From NCBI GenBank assembly GCA_963922205.1, contig CAWUHX010000208.1:248001-312000 (forward strand): a stretch of 64,000 nt of DNA, given 5' to 3'. The position numbers and the translations under genes are program-made. Source of the stretch: Romanomermis culicivorax. Lineage: Eukaryota; Nematoda; Enoplea; Mermithida; Mermithidae. Numbering within the stretch: position 1 is the first letter of the stretch; each line of letters begins with the position of its first letter. Below, piece after piece: positions 56,755 to 64,000 of this stretch. Below the pieces are notes generated by a model, which did no database searches, was not told where the DNA came from, and saw only the letters and a program-made list of their open reading frames with translations.

Positions 56755-57100
56755 ATATAATCCAACTCTTTGTTAAAAAAGGAACCACTATATATTTTGG
56801 ATGTTGAACTCTTTTGTTGGGCAAAATTTTGTAATGCCTGGTTGTGATAAAATGTTCACTTTTCAACATCAAATGGTTTTTTTTCAACATCCAATAATTG
56901 GAGAAAAGTGGACACTATGCTTGAACATCAATTGAAAGGCTCTAATATGCAGAACATGAGCTTATTGGCATTCGGATTATACATAGAGTCATACTGTGGT
57001 TAAACAGCAAATGTGTTTTGGATCACCAAACTGACCACGTTCTTATAGCCCCTAATCAAAAAATGAGAAGGAATGTGAAGAAAGGAGGTGGGCTATACAC

Positions 57101-57745
57101 ACTAAGGGGTATTTATGTTTCTTGAAATATTATATGTATGAAATGTTAGCATATTAGTGTGAAAAAGCTTAGACAAAAAATTTTAAATTTTTGTTTAAAT
57201 TTTCTACCTTTAATGTATTTGTCATGTGGAAATGTTTAACCTTACACTCGACCAAATTTTCGAATATGTAGTAAGATTAATATATCATATTCAAAGTCTG
57301 ACAAGTAGAAGAGTAAATTATATAGTCGACATATTTTACAAATGTATAGAAATTATTACAGTAACTGTTTTTTTAAAGGATTTGGACCTTACACTTGCAT
57401 AAATTATCAGAATGTAACATTCTATTTTTTTGACATTTACCACTTTATACAAAAGTCCATGGAGTAAATTATAGTCAGCATATTTTACAAATATATTGAG
57501 GTGAATACTGTAATAGTTGTATTGAAACTGTTTTTTAGCCCTATAAAGAAGTAAATGCTTGAATGTGTATAAAATAATAGTATTCAAGATTTATAAGTGT
57601 GCAGGATACTCATCAAGACATAACTATAATTGTGATGTGTTTTCATGTGCACATCATGCTGGTGCATGCACATATAGTTTTTCGGCATGCAAATGTTGCC
57701 TACATTTTTGTGTAGTATTTTTAGTCTGGAGTGGACCTTTGCTAA
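57101..57745 (+). repeat. Left arm of large inverted repeat
   Basis: The reverse complement recurs at 58340-59179 with moderate divergence. The spacer is about 600 bp. There are no genes in the arms. Confidence 0.6.
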
Positions 57746-58339
57746 TTTAATATTGCAACATTTTTGGTGTATGTAAAAATGTAGATCGAAAAAATGCTCA
57801 AGGGTAGAGAATCATTGAAAAATTGTATCCAAAAATTTCAGTAAAAAACCATTAGATTTTAAAAGTAACGCTAAAGTTAACATTTTTAAAGTTATTTAAA
57901 GATTTAACAATTTTACTTGTAAAATTGTACAAAAAATTGCTTACTGGATGATGCAACATAAAAATCCTGTGGAAATTCAGGTTTGGCATCAAATTTGACT
58001 GAATGAAGGTTGGCATATGGGGTAAGGTACTGTTATGGGTCAATTGTACCCTTGGAGATATACTGTAGCCATCAACATATGGTATCTTTCCATCTGTATA
58101 TTGTAGCATTCAGTCCACGTACTTTCTGCTCCAATTTGTTGTGTGGGTCAGTAGGTTTATCCTCTACATGCGTCCAACACACACAATGTAGTGGAAGAGG
58201 TATGCATTATGCTAGCTGGTTTGCATAATTTATTCATATATAAACGATGGTAAATAAGGATGAAAAGAAGACAATCAGGTCAAATAGGATGAAATGGTTG
58301 AACGAATAGTTGGCTCAGTTATTTATGTACAAAAAATAA

Positions 58340-59179
58340 ATTTACGTAGGTCCATTGAGGACAAAAAATACCACACAAAAATGTGGATGAAATTTGCATG
58401 CTCAAAAACTATATACACCTGCACCAGCCTGATGTGCACATGTAAACACATCACAATTATAATTATGACTTGATTAGTATCTTGCACACTTATAAATTTT
58501 GAATATGAAATTTTATACACATTCAAGTAATTAATTGTGTACAGGGTTAAAAATACAGTATTAATACAACTTGACACGTAATGGGTAAACGCGTTGCCAT
58601 CGTAACCATCGCCAAAAACTGTTTGAAAAATAATGCTCAACTGGGATTCGAACCCGGGTCTCTGTGACTATAGTGCAGCATTCTTTCGATTGAACTACCG
58701 AGCCAGTGTTGCGATAGTTACAAAGGGGTGATGTACGGCTGTGCGACATGTGACAAACTGCTACAGAATTCACCTCTATTTATTCATGAATTATGCTGAC
58801 CATAATTCATTCACTGAACTTCTGTGTAAAGTGGAAATGTTTAAAAAAATTATATGTTAAATTTCAATAATTTATGAGGTGTATGGTTCAAATTGTTAAA
58901 AAATGTAGGTACTGTAATAATTTCTATACATTAGTAAAATATGATGACTATATAATTTACCCTTCAACTTGCCACGAATATAATATATTACTCTTACTAT
59001 ATATTCAAAGATTTGGTCGAGTATAAGGTTAAACATTTCCGAAAGACAAATACAGTAAAGGTAGATAATTTAAACAAATAGTTAAATTTTTTGTCTAAGC
59101 ATTTTTCGCTCTAATGATGCTAGTGTCTCATACCTATAATATTTCAAGACACATAAATACCCCTTAGTGTTTTCAGACC
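58340..59179 (-). repeat. Right arm of large inverted repeat
   Basis: Partner of 57101-57745. It is longer by roughly the size of the TRIM-B solo LTR inserted at 58572-58755, so the inverted repeat is older than that insertion. Confidence 0.6.
58572..58755 (-). mobile_element. TRIM-B solo LTR (184 bp), inverted
   Basis: The copy is exactly 184 bp and its minus-strand reading starts TGTCACATG and ends CGTGTCA. It is flanked by AACT (58568-58571 and 58756-58759) and contains the tRNA-like core with box B GGTTCGAATCCC. Confidence 0.85.
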
Positions 59180-59299
59180 ATCTACTTTTTTCACATTAAT
59201 CCTTATTTCTTGACTAAAGGCTTGATGTCAACTGCATATTTGGTATTTTTTTCTATGTTAAAAATAAAATAGGTTCAAATAATTTGTGGCTACAATATG

Positions 59300-59905
59300 T
59301 CTTTTCATGAAACATATAGAAAATCATGCACCAAGGTAGTTAAAAACCTGTCCCAAAACACTGCTTGAGCATATGGAATCATCATACGAGATGTCGCGTG
59401 TATGTAAACAGTGTATCCTGCAAAAAAATCTTTGTTAAAATTTTCTAAAAAAAGGAGTAAAACTGTTAGATTTTTATATTTCATGATCCTCAGTTGTTTT
59501 TTAAAATTGTGAAAAATGAGTAAAACCATTGGATTCCGTGATCCACAGGAGTTTTTTAAAAAAATTTTCTGATAGAGGTATTATGTCCTCAACTTTAACG
59601 TCTGAGTCAACTTGATCACAGCATACTTTATTTTCACCCCTTAAAGGTTTGAGCACAGTTTCTACATGGAAGTAGAATGCTTCACGTTGAAGCTTTGGGT
59701 ATACTTTCTACATAGAAGGAGAACTCTAGAGTTGAAGCTTCAACGTGCAAAATTCAATTTCCAAGTAGAAACCACAGTTGAAGCTTTATGGGTACTTTTT
59801 ACATGGATGTAGAATTCTAGGGTTGAAGCTATGATTGTACTTGCCACATGGAAGTAAAATTTTAGATGTTGAAGCTTGGGTCCTACCTTCCACACACCAT
59901 GTATT
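59300..59905. repeat. Tandem 'tactttctaca' repeat, right
   Basis: Partly inverted relative of 54085-54720, with units such as ATACTTTCTACATAGAAG and GTTGAAGCTT. Confidence 0.45.
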
Positions 59906-61136
59906 TCCCTGCACATTTGTTGTAGTGTGTTTCCATCGATTTTTCACGATTTTCTGATAGATTTGTCAATTTGTAAAAACACCAACAAGTACAACACATC
60001 CAACCATGCCCGACCTGGCCCAGCGGGAGGGTTACTGTAGAAGACAAATTTTGTGAATTAGTGTGTGTTTTTATGGATTTTTCTCGTGTGTATCGCCCAT
60101 TATATTATATTTGCCATTTTCGCCTGTGCATTACTTGCCTAGTTTTATATTGGTAAGACGTCACGTTTTTGGAAGGGGCGATTTTTAGGTAAGTTTTATA
60201 AATAAATGTTTAGTTAGAAAAGCGTTTTATTTGTGTCCAAAAGTGTGCTACCTTGTCTGACTAGTTTAGTCAGGCATTTCTCGGGCAAGTAGTATTCTGT
60301 TCTTGACTTCTCGCCCCTGAGTGAGGAGTCATTCCGAGGTTAAGGGCAGGCGCAGGAAAGCACTGGTGTTAAGGTCGATCCCTGGCTATCTCTCCTGGAC
60401 ATCAATTCCCCTTGCCGATTTTACACCCCTTCCTCTGACCTAAGGGATCAAGGAGGCAAGAAATCGGTCAGAGTCGCCTCCAAACGCCCATCTCATTTTC
60501 AAATACAACACATTTAATGAAATTTGGATTGTATTACACTGTAAACTATACTTTGTACACGCCCTGTATTGCACCACACAGTTAAGGCCACAAACTTTGA
60601 AGTGAATGTTTTGTACAATGCTATCTTTTGTGTAGCCCCTGTACAGGCCCGTATAATTACTATTCTGTATGTTTCACATATTTGAGTCGTCAATAAATTA
60701 GGAACACCAAATTGGTCCAATTGTCATTTGGGTTCAAGGGAAATATAAAAACATATATCCCAACAAACATCTTATTTAGAATTGGTCATTTTCATTATTC
60801 ATTGAACACAGTATTGTGTCCACTATAGTAAAACAACCAGTTTGAATCCCAAAATTTATTTTCAGTTCACAAGTTCTCAATATCCAATTGAAGACTCTTA
60901 ATTCTCAAACTACACACATTCTGAAATTGCTTTGCCATTTACCCACAGAATAAAAACTGCAGGTAAGTTTGTTGTTGCAATCAGGCCTGTGGTAAATTAA
61001 CATTTGATTGTACCAGTCCTGCTACAGTAACCTGTAACCTATGTACTACAAACCCAATATCAAAAACCTAACATGTGCTTGACTACTACTTTGCATTCAA
61101 AATTCTTGTATCTTCTTGTGTTGTGGAGGACTTTTA
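59906..61136. other. Intergenic, no gene seen
   Basis: It contains a more GC-rich patch near 60250-60490 of unknown origin and otherwise AT-rich sequence. I find no supported gene, tRNA or element boundary. Confidence 0.4.
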
Positions 61137-61482
61137 GGCCTGTATTCACAATTGCGTGTTAAGATTAACACCATGTTGGCTAACACCACCATCAAGCTAA
61201 CACGGTGTCAAGTACCATCTCGTATTCACAATAGCCTGTTAAGTCCATGTTAGTCAACATTGTATTAACACCGCGTTACTTTCCTTATCACAGTGTTACT
61301 TTTGTAACAGGGTGGCAGAATATGCTCAAGCATGTTTTTTAATATGAAAAAGGATATAACAGAAAAAAAATAACATTTTGATTTATGTCAACAAGGTTTT
61401 TCAACAATGCCAGCGTTTTTCAGTATGTAATATTTGAGTTTGAACACTCATTTGATGAGCAGTTAATTTTCATGAATAAAAC

Positions 61483-61722
61483 TTATGATTTTGTATTAAC
61501 CCGAAATGCTGGAGGAATTGCATGATTTCGACCAGAATTTTCTAATTGATCCTCGAGAAGCGTAATCAAGTCTTGGGAACCATTTTTCCACAATTTGTAT
61601 TTTGATTTAAAGGTAAGGTCATCATAGCCCTCAAATGGATTGGCCCTATCCCGAAAGTGACGAATATGATGTACTATTTCTTCACTTTCATCAAGATGAT
61701 CCAATAGGTCAATAATATCCAT
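61483..61722 (-). pseudogene. Harbinger transposase N-terminal fragment
   Basis: Seventy-nine codons on the minus strand start MDIIDLLDHLDESEEIVHHI and include RDRANPFEGYDD, then NHAIPPAFRV before a stop. The Arg-Asn-Pro and Tyr-Asp-Asp pattern followed by HAIPP matches the N-terminal region of PIF/Harbinger transposases (HARBI1 type). The catalytic DDE domain is missing. It is cut off just where the helix-turn-helix region should begin, so it cannot be active. Confidence 0.65.
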
Positions 61723-61804
61723 GAAAATTGAAAAAATTAGCAAACAGACTACTGTGTCACATGTCGCATGGCCGTACATCACCCCTTCGTAGCAATCGCA
61801 ACAC

Positions 61805-61876
61805 TGGCTCGGTAGTTCAATCAGAAGAATGCTGCACTGTAGTCACAGAGACCCGGGTTCGAATCCCGGTCGAGCA
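61805..61876 (+). ncRNA. tRNA-like sequence in TRIM-B 5' LTR
   Basis: 72 nt with T arm CCGGG/CCCGG around TTCGAAT, a four-pair D arm GTTC/GAAT, and an acceptor stem of seven pairs with one bulged G. The anticodon loop CTGTAGT reads GTA at the anticodon, as in tRNA-Tyr. The anticodon stem is only partly paired. TTTTT follows at 61880. Confidence 0.6.
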
Positions 61877-62075
61877 TTATTTTTCGAACAGTGTTTGGCG
61901 ATGGTTACGATGGCAACGCGTTTACCCATTACGTGTCATGGGGAGGCTTGGATTGGTCCCACATTGGTGGGCCACAGAACCTGCATCTTCAACGGACGAG
62001 GTCGTCCTTCTTTCAAGGGGGGGAATGTCACGTGTCACACGGCCACACATCACCCCTTCGTAGCAATCGCAACAC

Positions 62076-62147
62076 TGGCTCGGTAGTTCAATCGGAAGAA
62101 TGCTGCACTATAGTCACAGAGACCCGGGTTCGAATCCTGGTCGAGCA
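62076..62147 (+). ncRNA. tRNA-like sequence in TRIM-B 3' LTR
   Basis: Same 72-nt layout as 61805-61876, with ATA at the anticodon position and one weakened T-stem pair. TTTTT follows. Confidence 0.55.
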
Positions 62148-62376
62148 TTATTTTTCGAACAGTGTTTGGCGATGGTTACAATGGCAACACGTTTACCCAT
62201 TACGTCTCAACTGCTAACACGCCGCTAAAACTGGTAGGGGGCAGGTTTAGAATGCCCTGTTAACTTTTCCATTTTTCAACCTAACATGCGATTGTGAATA
62301 CGGGGATAAAACTTAGCACCGTGTTACCACCGTGTTAGCCTAACACACCGCTAACACGCGATTGTGAATACAGGCC

Positions 62377-63456
62377 TCAGTGCGTTAAATATTGAAATAT
62401 AATTAATGATTTCGAGTTGATGTTTTCTTTGCAATGCAAAACTGGCTTTGTTGTATCAAGTTTTTGAATAACTGTTCAAGAATTTCAAATACGTTTTTGA
62501 GGTATTTCACACAAAAGTTTCGGTAGATTTGAGTCAAAAAGTGGTCCAAATTTCATTTCAGACTTGGAGCCCTGCGAAGTAAAGTGAATTTTTTGCATGT
62601 TGTCTCAAAAAACAATTGGATAACATTAAGACATAACAGAATTAAAGTGACTACAACAAACTTCAACCTTCCACAAAAAAGTGAAATTTGATCAAAATGC
62701 TTCAGATATTGTTGTCAACAGGAGCATGCTCTGCAGCATGCAGTAAAAACTTCAATCACACAAAAGATATAAAGAACATGGCCGTTTGATAAAAACATAG
62801 ACTTTCACAGTGTTCCTGAAAAAATCCAAAAAAATGTCCCTGGTTCAGCCTACCAATGAGTCCTAAAACTTGAAACATTCCTAAAAACCTAAAATTGACC
62901 AACGTATTCGGATCAGAGGCTGTTGTCAGCCATTCATGGGTATGACACATCCTAATGTGAAGTGTATAGATTGCCCTATAGATTGTATAGAAACAAGTAG
63001 GACAATTTTTAAGACAAAAATTTTAATTGAAAGGTGCTGAAAAGCTACAAACAATCTGAGCCATTTTTTGTCAAATTCTGCTCGACAATTTCTATGGATG
63101 GTGAACAAGAAGTCAAATACATAAATATGGAAAAATTTGGATCAAGATATCCATTCACTGGATTGAGTGTTTCCTGAAATTTTTCTGAATACTCAGAATT
63201 CATTAGTTATTCTGTACAATTGTACATCAATTTTACTTCACAGTTCTTAATATTCAGTTTTTGTGCTACAGTATGATTATTGAATTTTTCAATGATTCAC
63301 AAGTGACATCAAATGACTGCTCTAAAAACACTGCCAAATCAGAGCAATATTTTTATGTTAACACAAAAGACTTGAATATGAAATAGAAAGTTGGACATAT
63401 TTTTCTATATTACATTTGATAGAGCTCAAAAATTTAGCACATAAGAATAAAATTAC
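62377..63456. other. AT-rich, probably intron; nothing recognised
   Basis: If 63457-63536 is a first coding exon, this is the start of its first intron. Only short frames are present. Confidence 0.4.
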
Positions 63457-63536
63457 CTGTTTCTGCAGCTCGACCCTCGATAATAGCCAGTATCCAAATA
63501 AGAAAAAAATACTTTATTGGCATGATAGCAAATATC
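63457..63536 (-). CDS. Candidate first coding exon with signal peptide
   Basis: On the minus strand an ATG at 63523 opens a 67-nt reading frame beginning MPIKYFFLIWILAIIEGR, then Ala-Ala-Glu-Thr. A short basic start and a hydrophobic core followed by small residues make a typical signal peptide. The frame ends at CAG before a GTAATT donor (63456-63455), leaving one base over, so the intron is phase 1 like every other exon in the series. Just upstream of the ATG, TTTTCAG ends at 63537, which could be the acceptor of a 5'UTR intron or a trans-splice site. It probably starts a secreted protein. Whether that is the mucin-like gene starting 31 kb further on, across the LTR element, is inferred only from matching phase and strand. 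Confidence 0.6.
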
Positions 63537-63559
63537 CTGAAAATCAATATGTATCACTT

Positions 63560-64000
63560 CATACCCATTTGGTATCATACATGTAATTGGGGGGGGGAAG
63601 TGCTATGGGAACCTCCCACCCCCAGAAATCGTCGACCATATGGCTAGTCATTGGGCGACCCTCCCACAGGATTTTCCAATCCTATAGCTAGCCATATGGT
63701 AGCCCTAGGGACCCCCATAGTTTTAGTCGCAAAAATACTGGAAAATGTCATTTTTTTCATGAAAAATGTCAATTTGTGAACAAAAAATGGTCAAAAACGT
63801 CAATTTTTTCGGCGCTTCGCGCCATAAGTACATATTTTATCATTTTTTAGACAAAAACCACTACTTTTTAAACCGTTTTTTCGGACATTTTTCATGAAAA
63901 AAAATCGATTTTTTTTCCTTCAGGGACCCTTCCCCTCCAAAATTTTGGGAATTACTGACCCCCGGCCCGAAAAAAGTGCTCCAATCCCCCCCCCCCCAGT
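63560..64000. repeat. Dispersed-repeat-like end with G/C homopolymer tracts
   Basis: A run of G near 63590 and of C near 63990 bracket sequence with repeated GCTAGCCATATGG-like and TTTTTCATGAAAAAT palindromic motifs. It appears to be part of an unclassified repeat that runs off the window. Confidence 0.3.

Larger units (their letters stand above)
61755..62209 (+). mobile_element. TRIM-B: complete miniature LTR element with tRNA-like LTRs
   Basis: Two 184-bp direct repeats (61755-61938 and 62026-62209) starting TGTCAC and ending GT(C/G)TCA flank an 87-bp interior. The interior begins TGGGGAGGC, a possible primer-binding site, and ends TTCAAGGGGGGAA, a polypurine tract. The target duplication is ACTG (61751-61754 and 62210-62213). 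It is nested in the Harbinger relic. Each LTR holds a tRNA-like sequence with A and B boxes and a TTTTT run. It has no coding capacity and needs proteins in trans. Confidence 0.88.
61137..62376. mobile_element. PIF/Harbinger-type DNA transposon relic
   Basis: Inverted termini (GGCCTGTATTCACAATTGCG at the left, mirrored at the right with one mismatch) enclose 1,240 bp that includes a nested TRIM-B element. Flanking TTA and TCA suggest a decayed 3-bp target duplication. It carries a short piece of transposase, so it is an internally deleted copy. Subterminal repeats of GTGTTA and TAACAC are frequent. Confidence 0.7.

Noticed and set aside
60036-60130. Short solo LTR with TTAC flanks
   Set aside because: TG...CA ends and a 4-bp match over 95 bp are easily due to chance, and no second copy was found.
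1-64000. CRISPR array or bacterial gene cluster
   Set aside because: No regular spacer-repeat pattern, no dense coding and clear eukaryotic introns.

Overview
This window looks like nuclear DNA of an animal: AT-rich, mostly intron or intergenic, with tiny exons, many retroelements and no operon-like packing. Arrays of (GCCTAA)n, whose complement is TTAGGC (the telomere repeat of nematodes), occur three times and all are interstitial. They hint at a nematode-like lineage but do not prove it. I cannot name the species.

From 4.1 to 31.9 kb the minus strand carries a series of short exons. Each has a good acceptor and donor, a length divisible by three and phase 1 at both ends. They encode Ser/Thr/Pro-rich, Thr-repeat or acidic segments, as in a secreted mucin-like protein. 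A candidate signal-peptide exon, also ending in phase 1, lies far upstream at 63.46-63.54 kb. The neighbourhood has grown by tandem duplication: 12.77-19.03 kb and 25.62-32.90 kb are close copies, 23.05-23.83 kb is an older partial one, and there are smaller pairs. In one copy two exons appear to have merged into a single 1,161-nt Thr-rich exon.

From 34.8 to 37.8 kb is an AT-rich minisatellite with a 17-bp unit. Beside it sits a young 14.06-kb Ty3/Gypsy-type LTR element (37916-51972). Its two 478-bp LTRs look identical and it is flanked by a 4-bp target duplication. Besides gag-pol (about one break) it carries a long extra 3' reading frame of about 1,426 codons. The front of that frame has all the motifs of a DEDDy 3'-5' exonuclease (RNase D/WRN type). 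This is unusual cargo for an LTR element.

The most striking small elements are three families of terminal-repeat retrotransposons in miniature (TRIMs), each recognised by equal-length direct repeats, TG...CA ends and 4-bp target duplications. Two families (LTRs of 187 and 184 bp) carry a tRNA-like cloverleaf inside each LTR, followed by a T-run that could end Pol III transcription. The third (167 bp) has an internal region of only 47 bp and begins with a hairpin capped by a GNRA tetraloop. One 184-bp-family copy is a palindromic rearrangement that still has its target duplication; another is nested in a PIF/Harbinger transposon relic.

From 52 to 64 kb lie inverted-repeat structures, tRNA-like SINE pieces, the Harbinger relic and the candidate first exon. 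Penelope-like 3' fragments with a GIY-YIG endonuclease tail, related SINEs and two Harbinger-type MITEs are scattered through the left half. All assignments come from reading the sequence; none was tested by database search.
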